Positions 46,812-57,230 of a stretch of 64,000 nucleotides of DNA are shown here, piece by piece. The notes beneath the pieces are model-generated. The model saw only the letters and a program-made list of their open reading frames with translations, did no database searches and was not told where the DNA came from. Within the stretch, counting starts at the first letter, position 1, and each line of letters begins with the position of its first letter. A program made the translations under genes and the position numbers. The DNA is from Homarus americanus (lineage: Eukaryota > Arthropoda > Malacostraca > Decapoda > Nephropidae): positions 124,001 to 188,000 of the forward strand of contig NW_024751849.1 of the NCBI RefSeq assembly GCF_018991925.1, given 5' to 3'.

Positions 46812-48232
46812 AGTAAAGGTGTGAACCAGGCAGCCAGCTGTGTGGTGATCCAACAGAGCCAGGCAGCCAGCTGTGTGGTGATCCAACAGAGCCAGGCAGC
46901 CAGCTGTGTGGTGATCCAACAGAGCCAGGCAGCCAGCTGTGTGGTGATCCAACAGAGCCAGGCAGCCAACTGTGTGGTGATCCAACAGAGCCAGCTGTGT
47001 GTGGTGACTCAACAGAGCCAGCGCCGGGCCAGCTGTGTAGTGATCCAATGAGCCAGGCACAACTGTGTGGGTGATCCAACAGAGCCAGGCAGCCAACTGT
47101 GTGGTGATCCAACAGAGCCAGCTGTGTGTGGTGACCCAACAGAGCCAGCCAGCCAGGGCCAAAATGCAAGTGGATCCACTGGTGTTTCAGGCAGCCAACT
47201 GTGTGGTGATTCAACAGAGCCAGCCGGCCAGCTGTGTGTAGTGATCCAACAGAGCCAGGCAGCCAACTGTGTGGTGATTCAACAGAGCCAGGCAGCTAAC
47301 TGTGTGGTGATCCAACAGAGCCAGCTGTGTGTGGTGACTCCAACAGAGCCAGCCAGCCAGCTGTGTGGTGATCCAACAGAGCCAGGCAGCCAACTGTGTG
47401 GTGATCCAACAGAGCCAGCTGGCCAGCTGTAGTGATCCAACAGGCCAGGCAGTCAGCTGTATGGTGATCCAACAGAGCTAGCCAGCCAGCTGTGTGTGTG
47501 ATCCAACAGAGCCAGGCAGTCAGCTGTGTGTGGTGATCCAACAGAGCCAGCCAGTCAGCTGTGTGTGGTGATCCAACAGAGCCAGGCAGTCAGCTGTGTG
47601 TAGTGATCCAACAGAGCCAGCTGTGTGTAGTGATCCAACAGAGCCAGCTGTGTGTAGTGATCCAACAGAGCCAGCTGTGTGTAGTGATCCAACAGGAGCC
47701 AGCTGTGTGTGGTGATCCAACAGAGCCAGGCAGCCAACTGTGTGGTGATCCAAACAGGAGCCAGGCAGCCAACTGTGTGTGGTGATCCAACAGAGCCAGG
47801 CAGCCAGCTGTGTGCGGTGATCCAACAGAGCCAGCTGGCCAGCTGTGTGTGGTGACCCAACAGAGCCAGCCGGTCAGCTGTGTGGTGATCCAACAGAGCC
47901 AGCCGGTCAGCTGTGTGGTGATCCAACAGAGCCAGCCAGCCAGCTGTGTATGGTGATCCAACAGAGCCAGCTGTGTGTAGTGATCCAACAGAGCCAGCCA
48001 GCCAGCTGTGTGTAGTGAGGCAGCCAGCTGTGTGTGGTGACCCAACAGAGCCAGCCGGTCAGCTGTGTGGTGATCCAACAGAGCCAGCCGGTCAGCTGTG
48101 TGGTGATCCAACAGAGCCAGCCAGCCAGCTGTGTATGGTGATCCAACAGAGCCAGCTGTGTGTAGTGATCCAACAGAGCCAGCCAGCCAGCTGTGTGTAG
48201 TGATCCAACAGAGCCAGCTGTGTGTGGTGTCT
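46812..48232. repeat. 1.42-kb array of a ~33-bp unit, about 43 copies
   Basis: The unit contains GATCCAACAGAGCCAGGCAG then CCAGCTGTGTGGT. Shortened copies lacking the GGCAGC part are common, and GTGTGTAGTG variants cluster at 47590-47720 and 47960-48200. CAGCTG (an E-box and PvuII site) occurs in most copies. Frames on both strands are repeat translation. Confidence 0.97.
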
Positions 48233-48354
48233 CCATAACAATAATACTAAACATGTACAGTAATCCAGCGGCGGTCACAACACACCATCAGTGGTCTGTG
48301 TACACGTCAACAGATCCATGACCTCTGTGATCCATCTCATAGGTACTAGAGAAG
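48233..48354. other. spacer between arrays
   Basis: Unique sequence of about 120 bp. Confidence 0.6.
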
Positions 48355-51068
48355 ACCGCCTCGTGACGTATGTGATCCAAGTGCTTAAGACCGCCTCGTG
48401 ACGTATGTGATCCAAGTGCTTAAGACCGCCTCGTGACGTATGTGATCCAAGTGCTAAGACCGCCTCGTGACGTATGTGATCCAAGTGCTTAAGACCGCCT
48501 GTGACGTATGTGATCCAAGTGCTTAAGACCGCCTCGTGACGTATGTGATCCAAGTGCTTAAGACCGCCTCGTGTATGTGATCAAGTGCTTAACGCGTATC
48601 CGTTAAGACCGCCTCGCGATGACAGTGCTTAAGACCCCTCGTGCGTATGGTCAGTGCTTAGACCGCCTCGTGGCGTATGTGATCCAGTGCTTAGACCGCC
48701 TCGTGGCGTGATCCAGCTTAACCGCCTCGCATGATCAAGTGCTTAAGACCCTTGCATGTGATCCAGTTAAGACCTCGTCATGTGATCCAAGTGCTTAAGA
48801 CCGCCTCGTGACGTATGTGATCCAAGTGCTTAAGACCGCCTCGTGACGTATGTGATCAAGGTGCTTAAGACCGCCTCGTGGCGTATGTGATCCAAGTGCT
48901 TAAGACCGCCTCGTGGCGTATGTGATCCAAGTGTAAGACCGCCTCTGGCGTATGTGATCCAAGTGTAGACCGCCTCGTGACGTATGTGATCCAAGTGCTT
49001 AGACCGCCTCGTGGTATGTGATCAAGTGCTTAAGACCGCCTTGACGTATGTGATCCAAGTGCTTAAGACCGCCTCGTGACGTATGTGATCAGGCTAAGAC
49101 CCTCGCGTATGTGATCCAAGTGCTTAAGACCGCCTCGTGACGTATGTGATCCAAGTGCTTAAGACCGCCTCGTGGCGTATGTGATCAGTGCTTAGACCGC
49201 CTCGTGGCGTATGTGATCAAGTGCTTAAAGCCTCGTGATGATCAGTAAAGACCGCCTCGTGACGTATGTGATCAAGTGTAAGACCCTCGTGACGTATGTG
49301 ATCCAGTGCTAAACCGCCTCGTGGCGTATGTGATCAAGTGCTTGACCGCCTCGTGCTATGTGATCAAGTGCTTAAGACCGCCTCGTGCGTATGTGATCAA
49401 GTGCTTAAGACACTCGTGACGTATGTGATCCAAGTGCTTAAGACCGCCTCGTGACGTATGTGATCCAAGTGCTTAAGACCGCCTCGTGACGTATGTGATC
49501 CAAGTGCTTAAGACCGCCTCGTGACGTATGTGATCCAGAAGTGCTTAAGACCGCCTCGTGACGTATGTGATCAAAGTGCTTAAGACCGCCTCGTGACGTG
49601 TGATCAAGTGAGACCGCCTGTGACTATGTGATCAAGTGCTTAAGACCGCCTCGTGACATTGATCCAAGTGCTTAGACCGCCTCGTGACGTATGTGATCCG
49701 TGCTTAAGACCGCCTCGTGACGTATGTGATCCAATTACCAAGACCGCCTCGTGGTATGTGATCCAAGTGCTTAAGACCGCCTCGTGACGTATGTGATCCA
49801 AGTGCTTAAGACCGCCTCGTGACGTGTGATCCAAGTGCTTAAACCGCCTCGTGACGTATGTGATCCAAGTGCTTAAGACCGCCTCGACGTATGTGATCAA
49901 GTGCTTAAGACCGCCTCGTGACGTATGTGATCCAAGTGCTTAAGACCGCCTCGTGACGTATGTGATCCAAGTGCTTAAGACCGCCTCGTGACGTATGTGA
50001 TCCAGTGCTTAAGACCGCCTCGTGGCGTATGTGATCAAGTGCTTAAGACCGCCTCGTATGTGATCCTGCTTAAACCGCCTCGTGACGTATGTGATCCAAG
50101 TGCTTAAGACCGCCTCGTGACGTATGTGATCAAGTGCTTAAGACCGCCTCGTGACGTATGTGATCCAAGTGCTTAAGACCGCCTCGTGACGTATGTGATC
50201 AAGTGCTTAAGACCGCCAAAGACCGCCTCGTGACGTATGTGATCCAAGTGCTTAAGACCGCCTCGTGACGTATGTGATCAAGTGCTTAAGACCGCCTCGT
50301 GACGTATGTGATCCAAGTGCTTAAGACCGCCTCGTGACGTATGTGATCCAAGTGCTTGAACCGCCTCGTGACGTATGTGATCCAAGTGCTTAAGACCGCC
50401 TCGTGACGTATGTGATCAAGTGCTTAAGACCGCCTCGTGACGTATGTGATCCAAGTGCTTAAGACCCCTGACGTATGTGATCCAGTGCTTAAGACCGCCT
50501 CGTGACTGTCAAGTGCTTAAGACCCTCGTGCGTATGTGATCAAGTGCTTAGACCGCCTCGTGACGTATGTCATGTAAACCGCCTCGTGATATCTCGTATG
50601 ATCCAAGTGCTTAAGACCGCCTCGTGACGTATGTGATCCAAGTGCTTAAGACCGCCTCGTGACGTATGTGATCAAGTGCTTAAACCGCCTCACCCCCGTG
50701 CGTATGTGATCAAGTGCTTGAACCGCCTCGTGACGTATGTGATCAAGTGCTTAAACCGCCTCGTGACGTATGTGATCAAGTGCTTAAGACCGCCTCGTGA
50801 CGTATGTGATCCAGTGCTTAAGACCGCCTCGACGTATGATCCAAGTGCTTAAGACCGCCTCGTGACGTATGTGATCCAGTGCTTAAGACCGCCTCGTGAC
50901 GTATGTGATCCAAGTGCTTAACCGCCTCGTGACGTATGTGATCCAAGTGCTTAAACCGCCTCGTGACGTATGTGATCCAAGTGCTTAGAACCGCCTCGTG
51001 ACGTATGTGATCCAAGTGCTTAAGACCGCCTCGTGACGTATGTGATCCAAGTGCTTAAGACCGCCTCG
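48355..51068. repeat. 2.7-kb array of a 35-bp unit, about 75 copies
   Basis: The unit contains GACCGCCTCGTGACGTATGT then GATCCAAGTGCTTAA. Many copies, concentrated around 48560-49420, 49600-49700 and 50460-50720, carry small deletions (GATCAAGTG, CCTCGTATG, CTTAGACC). Others are perfect. TGACGTA is replaced by TGGCGTA in a subset. No unique spacers are present, so it is not CRISPR-like. Confidence 0.97.
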
Positions 51069-51121
51069 GAATAGACAAACTGTACTCCAGGATTTGTCAA
51101 TAAATATGTTAAACTAAAAAA
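51069..51121 (+). mobile_element. short polyadenylated insert in the 35-bp array
   Basis: About 52 bp of non-repeat sequence (GAATAGACAAACTGTACTCC..., containing CAATAAATATG) end in AAAAAAA. They are flanked by GCCTCG on both sides, which is part of the array unit. An AATAAA-type signal about 17 bases before a terminal A-run, plus a possible 6-bp duplication, suggests a retroposed RNA 3' end. GCCTCG is present in every unit anyway, so the duplication is weak evidence. Confidence 0.35.
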
Positions 51122-51348
51122 AGCCTCGTGACGCTCAGTATGTGGCCAGCAGGTGGTACAAACAACACTTGACTCATGTGACTGCATAACACACCGAGAC
51201 CTGCGTGTATCCATCATGTCACCGGAATCCTTGTCTGTGTGAGCCAGCGAGCCTTAAACAAGCAGTTATCGCCGCAAGATTAACTCCATCCCAACTATCC
51301 CCAAATCCATGGCGCAGAATGTAGTCACGGTGCCCTCAACACCTCCAG
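51122..51348 (+). promoter_or_regulatory. putative promoter and 5' leader of the plus-strand exon
   Basis: Unique sequence between the 35-bp array and the candidate start codon. CTCAGTATG at about 51134-51142 contains TCAGT, an arthropod-initiator-like word. A short upstream reading frame starting MAQNVVTVPSTPPDVFA runs 51309-51401 and overlaps the main start in another frame. Transcription start is not otherwise supported. Confidence 0.25.
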
Positions 51349-51419
51349 ATGTCTTCGCTCAGCAGCAGCAGCAGCACCCCGGAGTCAGGAGCCGAAGATG
51401 AACGAGACGGTGGAGGAAG
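51349..51419 (+). CDS. candidate first coding exon, unidentified gene
   Basis: Ends at a consensus donor, GGAGGAAG|GTAAGT (GT at 51420-51421). The frame starting at 51349 reads MSSLSSSSSTPESGAEDERD then GGG plus two bases, and is preceded by an in-frame TAG. Two other starts compete. ATG 51309 gives a closed 30-residue frame ending TGA 51399-51401. Its stop overlaps ATG 51398 (ATGA), which reads MNETVEE up to the donor. A CAG repeat codes poly-Ser in one frame and poly-Gln in another. No domain; the gene cannot be named, and the exon may be 5' UTR with upstream frames. Confidence 0.4.
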
Positions 51420-52299
51420 GTAAGTGGGAAGGCTGGGTGGACGTGGGCACGCGCGCTATATATAAACATCAGCGTGGGTGGAACACGCACCCTTACATGA
51501 CACCCTGAAGGAAGCGATGGCGGCGTTGTCCCATCACTTGTGACCTCCTATGGGGTCTCTGGGGTTAGTACTACTCGTGTCAGGTAAGAGAGCCAAATCA
51601 TCCTGGTAGGACCAGCCTGGCATCCATCAGGTGAAGGATTAAACATAGCAGCTTCAAGACCCGGCCATGCGACGCCTAGACACGTCGGCTTTAAGTTGAC
51701 CTCCATCCCTGTTATTATTTTTTTCCTGTAAGCCTTTTGCTGGAACCGTAACAACCACAGCCTAATACCTTGACGTTTTTAGGGAATTTTTGGTTGGTTG
51801 GGTTTGTGTTTGTGGTTGTGTTGGTGGTGGTGGTGAGACGCGTGGGTGTGGTGAGAGAGGCGACCCTCTCCCCCTCTTGCTCCAACAGCCCACTCATAAC
51901 CAACGCCCACTCCTTTATTCCTCTCTATCTCTCACTTACATCTCATCTCTTCCTCTGCCTACCCATTCCTCACCTTTTCTCTTGGTCATTTTTTCCATAT
52001 CTTTCTTTGTTTCGTCTTTACAATAATATTTATAGAGAACCAACAGGCATAAACACCCCCCTGGCCTCTCAACTCATGCTGCGGACATTAGTGTACAATC
52101 CATAACTTGGCGTAATATATAGAATTAAGTTATCTATTTACATTTGAAAAAACACATCAGAATTCTTCACACTGTAGTGTATTATTTTCTGCGAATAACA
52201 ACAAAAATACATTTCTTTATGATACTGGTACATTATTCACGCTATTAAAACATTCATATTTATCTCCAACATTTTATGTCTGTCTGTTTGTTTTTCCAG
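51420..52299. other. possible intron; no other feature
   Basis: From the donor at 51420 to a good acceptor at 52299. C/T-rich words occur near 51870-52020. Frames here lack domains. Confidence 0.35.
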
Positions 52300-52360
52300 A
52301 GAAGAATGCGAGAGGAGAACGACTGACTGTCCCGGCTAACATCCACACAGAGAACACAAG
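52300..52360 (+). CDS. possible second exon
   Basis: Preceded by a strong acceptor, TCTGTCTGTTTGTTTTTCCAG|. Joined to the exon ending 51419, the MSSL frame stops after 12 more codons (TAA 52337-52339). The MNETVEE frame stays open through EKNARGERLTVPANIHTENT. The only nearby donor, CAAG|GTTGTC at 52361, is weak. If real, this favours the downstream ATG at 51398. Confidence 0.25.
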
Positions 52361-52943
52361 GTTGTCAACACATTCCACAACATTACCGCACGACAAACGT
52401 CAACATTACCGTACATAAACGACATATACAACAGGCACCAGGAATCCATCCTAACCTTTGGCCAAGTCCATATCATTTACTTAAGTAAAATAACTTATTA
52501 ATACAATGCAAAATTAATAACAAATTACCCTTAATGCGAAAAAAATAGTAGGACGAATCTAATACCAAATAGACTTTATTTAAATATTTGCCGAGGTATT
52601 TTTTATCATCGTTCTGGCGGGAAAACCCAAAACAGGCACCAACTACCGCCAGAACCTTGTTGTTGTGGTCCAAGTATCGTGCACTAAAACTTTCTACACT
52701 CGACGTCAGTTGTTTAAACACTTCTGATTTACTGTTGTTATATTAATCCTTAGTAACATATAACAAAGTTTCTACACCAGATAACTCTAACGTACTGTAC
52801 ATTACAACATAACCCCATAATAACACCTTGTTGTCTGCAGTCTTAAGGAAGTTTTTCCGTCAACACCATAATGAAACAAATATATTTAATGCAGGATGTC
52901 CATCGCGCATCTCACCTATTTTAAAACTTCATAACAAAAAATG

Positions 52944-52946
<3 letters not shown>
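52361..52946. other. AT-rich non-coding DNA
   Basis: Nothing recognised. Confidence 0.5.

Positions 52947-53030
<84 letters not shown>
52947..53030. repeat. (TA)n microsatellite, about 84 bp
   Basis: Pure alternating TA, self-complementary, and expected to extrude as a cruciform under supercoiling. Confidence 0.97.
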
Positions 53031-53031
<1 letters not shown>

Positions 53032-53154
53032 CACTGGAAATCTATTAACACAACAAGAAAAATAATTGAGTTGTGTTCAACCAACAATATTTATGAAGTA
53101 AATAATTTATAAAAATGGCTCATACAATTTATAAACATCTTAAGTTTACCTATA

Positions 53155-54322
53155 TCAATGTTTACACCTTCAAGTAATGTTTACACCTTCAAGTAATGTT
53201 TACACCTTCAAGTAATGTTTACACCATCAAGTAATGTTTACACCATCAAGTAATGTTTACCCCATCAAGTAATGTTTACACCATCAAGTACTGTTTACAC
53301 CATCAAGTAATGTTTACACCATCAAGTACTGTTTACACCATCAAGTACTGTTTACACCGTCAAGTAATGTTTACCCCATCAAGTAATGTTTACCCCATCA
53401 AGTAATATTTACACCGTCAAGTAATATTTACACGATCAAGTAATGTTTACACCATCAAGTAATGTTTACACCATCTAGTAATGTTTACAACATTAAATAC
53501 TGTTTACACCAAGTAATGTTTACACCATCATGTAATATTTACACCGTCAAGTAATATTTACACGATCAAGTAATGTTTACACCATCTAGTAATGTTTACA
53601 ACATTAAATACTGTTTACACCATCAAGTAATGTTTAGACCATCAAGTACTGTTTACACCATCAAGTAATGTTTACATCATCAAGTACTGTTTACACCAAG
53701 TAGTGTTTACACCAAGCAGTGTTTACACCATCATGTAATATTTACACCATCATGTAATATTTACATAATGTAATATTTACACCGTCAAGTAATATTTACA
53801 CCGTCAAGTAATATTTACACGATCAAGTAATGTTTACCCCATCAAGTACTGTTTACACCATCAAGTAATGTTTACATCATCAAGTACTGTTTACACCAAG
53901 TAGTGTTTACAAGTAGTGTTTACACCATCATGTAATATTTACACCGTCAAGTAATATTTACACGATCAAGTAATGTTTACCCCATCAAGTAATATTTACA
54001 CGATCAAGTAATATTTACACCATCAAGTACTGTTTACACCATCAAGTAATATTTACACCGTCAAGTAATATTTACACGATCAAGTAATGTTTACACCATT
54101 AAGTAATGTTTACACCATCAAGTAATGTTTACATCATCACGTACTGTTTACACCAAGTAGTGTTTACACCATCAAGTAATGTTTACATCATCAAGTACTG
54201 TTTACACCAAGTAGTGTTTACACCATCATGTAATGTTTACACCATCAAGTAATGTTTACACCATCAAGTAATGTTTACATCATCAAGTACTGTTTACACC
54301 AAGTAGTGTTTACACCATCATG
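53155..54322. repeat. 1.17-kb array of a 19-bp unit, about 60 copies
   Basis: Unit ATGTTTACACCATCAAGTA with frequent variants: ACTGTTTAC, ATATTTAC, CACGATCAAG, and shortened CACCAAGTAGTG units. Blocks of variants repeat in the same order, showing segmental duplication. Confidence 0.96.
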
Positions 54323-54582
54323 TCAAACACAAGACAGAGGGCCTACGTGCGTCGGCCATCACTCTTTACATACCAAACGTTTATTAACATGTAGCCTCGG
54401 CAACCATGACAACAACGGCTGATTAAATACTGTGTATATGACCTGACTACAAAACTTGGGCATTAACACACACACACACTATAATACAATAGTGTCACGT
54501 GAAGCCAACAAATATGTCATTTGAAACCAACAAATGTCACGTGAAGCCAACAAATATAATATCTTGAGATTATTGTCACGTT
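54323..54582. other. unique spacer
   Basis: Small direct repeats GTCACGTGAAGCCAACAAAT occur at 54494-54560 (two to three copies). Nothing else recognised. Confidence 0.55.
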
Positions 54583-54955
54583 AATGAGTCTCCTGGGGGT
54601 GCTGGTGGTAGAGTGGTACCGCTCTTGCCTTCGCAAGCGAGATGTCGCGGCTTCGATTCCCGGGCCGGTGGAAGTTGTTTGGACATACTCCCTAGCCCCC
54701 ATTAGTCCCTGTTCACCTAGCAGTAAAGTAGGTACCTGGTGTAAATCGAAAGTTGCGAATTCGTATTCAGGGACAAGTTGTTGAGCCTAATAACTGATGA
54801 CATAAACCATTGACTCTTCAGGCTTCTACGCCCTTAACTCATGAGACATAAAGGTTAGCATGAACTTAGCATGCTTCCCTGTTAAGGCTAAACGCTTCTG
54901 CGCTTCACCTTACAAGGATGTTGGGGGGTGCCCAATAAAAAAAAAATGAGTCTCC
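54583..54955 (+). mobile_element. tRNA-derived SINE with 11-bp target-site duplication
   Basis: Flanked by AATGAGTCTCC at 54583-54593 and again at 54945-54955. The head contains a tRNA-like box A (GGTGGTAGAGTGGTA) and box B (GGCTTCGATTCCCGG), suitable as an internal pol III promoter. The body carries GTTCACCTAGCAGTAAAGTA then GGTACCTGG, and the tail ends GGGGGGTGCCCAATAAAA with a poly(A) of about ten. Total about 350 bp, full-length in appearance. A SINE has no protein and needs a partner LINE. The partner is not evident from tail similarity to LINEs in this window. Confidence 0.88.
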
Positions 54956-55152
54956 CGTTACGAACACACGCTAAGGAGTCTCCCGTTATTATACACTATG
55001 AGTCTCCCGTTACTAACATGTTAATGAGTCTCCCGTTACTAACATGTTAATGAGTCTCCCGTTACGAACACATGTTAATGAGTCTCCCGTTACGAACACA
55101 CGTTAATGAGTCTCCCGTTACGAACACACGTTACTGAGTCTCCCGTTACTAA
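54945..55152. repeat. 28-bp minisatellite, about 7 copies
   Basis: The unit contains AATGAGTCTCCCGTTACGAA then CACACGTT, with ACTAACATGTT variants. The SINE target-site duplication is this unit's first 11 bases. Confidence 0.92.
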
Positions 55153-55264
55153 CCGTTCGTATAAGTGTGGTGTTTGAAGCCCAGCAGTGATGGTGAGAGG
55201 ACTAGGTTAAGAAGGTTCCCGGTCACCATGACGACCAGACACCAAGCTCATGAGATGGTCTCTT

Positions 55265-55530
55265 TCCCACGCCACACTGAGAGGGAGTCACAGGGCGTGG
55301 GAGAGGAGGGAGTCACAGGGCGTGGAAGAGGAGGGAGACACAGGGCGTGGAAGAGGAGGGAGACACAGGGCGTGGGAGAGGAGGGAGAGGGTGTGGAAGA
55401 GGAGGGTGTGGAAGAGGAGGAGACAGGGCGGGAAGAGGGACAGGGCGGGAAGAGAGGAGGGAGAGGGCGTGGAAATGGAAAAGGGTGTGGAACGCAAGAG
55501 AAAGGGGAGAAGGGAGTGAGGAGGGATTGG
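55265..55530. repeat. purine-rich minisatellite (GGGCGTGGAAGAGGAGG)
   Basis: GGGAGTCACAGGGCGTGGGA- and GGGAGACACAGGGCGTGG-type units, then degenerate GGGAAGAGGGACAGG. Open frames are repeat translation. Confidence 0.88.
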
Positions 55531-55919
55531 GAGGAGAGTGAGGGCCCTCCCTCACGCCAAAGATAGAGAGGTTAACACAGTGACATTTTCTCACCAAGCT
55601 TTACCAACAAAGAAATATACTGTTATAACCTCTCAAACGTGATTAATAAATACAATACAATATATTCATGGAACACTCAGTCTCTCTCCAGGCAGTGTCA
55701 TCGCTTGTTACGTAATACTGTAGTTAGCAGCGGGTCCCACGAGACTCAAACAACCACTCACTGTACTTGCCGAGACGACCATTATCTTCAGTTCGTAATA
55801 AAATCTAACAATTCACAAGAACAATAAAATTACAATCCTCTACAACCAACACACCAATGTTGTTATAACTGCCTGTTGTATTGACTGGTTACAAACAGCA
55901 ACTACTGATAAATGCAATA
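55531..55919. other. non-coding spacer
   Basis: Nothing recognised. Confidence 0.5.
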
Positions 55920-56148
55920 CAACTCGAACACAATACCACTTAAACACAATACAATCCACTTAAATACAACAGAATCCACTTAAATACATCAGAATCCACT
56001 TAAATACAACAGAATCCACTTAAATACAACAGAATCCACTTAAATACAATATAATCCACTTAAATACAATATAATCCACTTAAATACAATATAATCCACT
56101 TAAATACAACATAATCCACTTAAATACAATAGAATCCACTTATAAAAC
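55920..56148. repeat. 20-bp minisatellite, about 11 copies
   Basis: Unit CCACTTAAATACAATATAAT, with CAACAGAAT and CATCAGAAT variants. Confidence 0.94.
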
Positions 56149-56417
56149 TCACCTACTAAAACAAATAAACTGAGACGACCACTTACACGAAAAATACAAA
56201 CTTTCACTTAACATCTAACTCCTGAACACAAACAAAACACAAACTGATAAACAACAACAAAAACTAAACAACAACAAAAACTAAACAACAAACAAACAAC
56301 AAAAACTAAACAAAAAACATAACCAAAAATTTACACTCATAATAACAACAAATTATATAGAGTAACACAACAGCCAATTGGAAAAACATAAACAAAATAA
56401 ACCACTTAACACAGAAA
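56149..56417. other. A/C-rich low complexity
   Basis: AACAACAAAAACTAAACAAC words at about 56240-56310. No gene. Confidence 0.6.
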
Positions 56418-57230
56418 TACATAAGAACATAAGAAAGTGGGATACTGCAGGAGGCCGACTGGCCCATACAGGGCAGATCCCTTTCACACCCATCCCAGCA
56501 CTTCCATGTGCCTATCCAACTTCGTCTTGAAGCTCCCTAGCGTCCCCGATCCTACTATAGCTTCGGTAGCTATTACATATCCACAACTTATAAACCAATT
56601 TGCCCATATCCTTTCTGAATCGATTTAACCATTTAAAACCATTTGTTCTAGTTATTTATTATTACTGGGCTTCAGAACATCTTCATTTTACCCTTGTTAA
56701 TCCCACTTACCCATTTGTACAGCCCCTATCATATCTCCCCTAACTTACGCCTAATAAGATGTGCCTAAGCTTTTCGTCTTTTTCTTCATATGGAAAGTTT
56801 TAATATGGGATCATTTTGTCTCTTTTGTACTCTCTAAAAAATATATTCCATTCTCATAAGGACACCAGAACTGAACCGCATAATCCATGTGTGGCTCACT
56901 AATGCTAGGTAAAGTTTCAAGATAACGATCGCAGTTCTGTTACTCACAGACCTGATATGAACCTGAGAATCCTGTTTGCCTTGTTGCGACGCTAATACAT
57001 TGTTTTCTAGGTCTCAAGTCGTTGCTAACAAATACACCTAGATCTTTTTCACAAACTGAGTTTTCTATTTCCGTGTTACCTAGTTTATACTTAACGTTTG
57101 TATTCGTCTTCCCTATCTGTAGTACTTTGCATTTATCAGTATTAAAATTCATTTGCCAGTCTACTGACCACTCATGTAAGGTATCTAGATCTCTTTGAAG
57201 GTGTTCAAAGTCACTGTCTGAATTTATCAC
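56418..57230 (-). mobile_element. diverged CR1-like LINE fragment (copy 5)
   Basis: On minus it encodes HEWSVDWQMNFNTDKCKVLQ, IENSVCEKDLGVFVSNDLRP and RKQC, clearly homologous to copy 4 but only moderately similar, so it is a separate subfamily. After 56940 the frame is broken by many indels. The 3' end has CCTCCTGCAGTATCCCACTT and TTCTTATGTTCTTATG, the same octamer-type tail. It is 5'-truncated just downstream of the catalytic region. Confidence 0.85.

Noticed and set aside
44415..51068. CRISPR-like appearance of the 27-, 33- and 35-bp arrays
   Set aside because: Units are contiguous with no unique spacers, no cas-like genes are present, and the context is eukaryotic.
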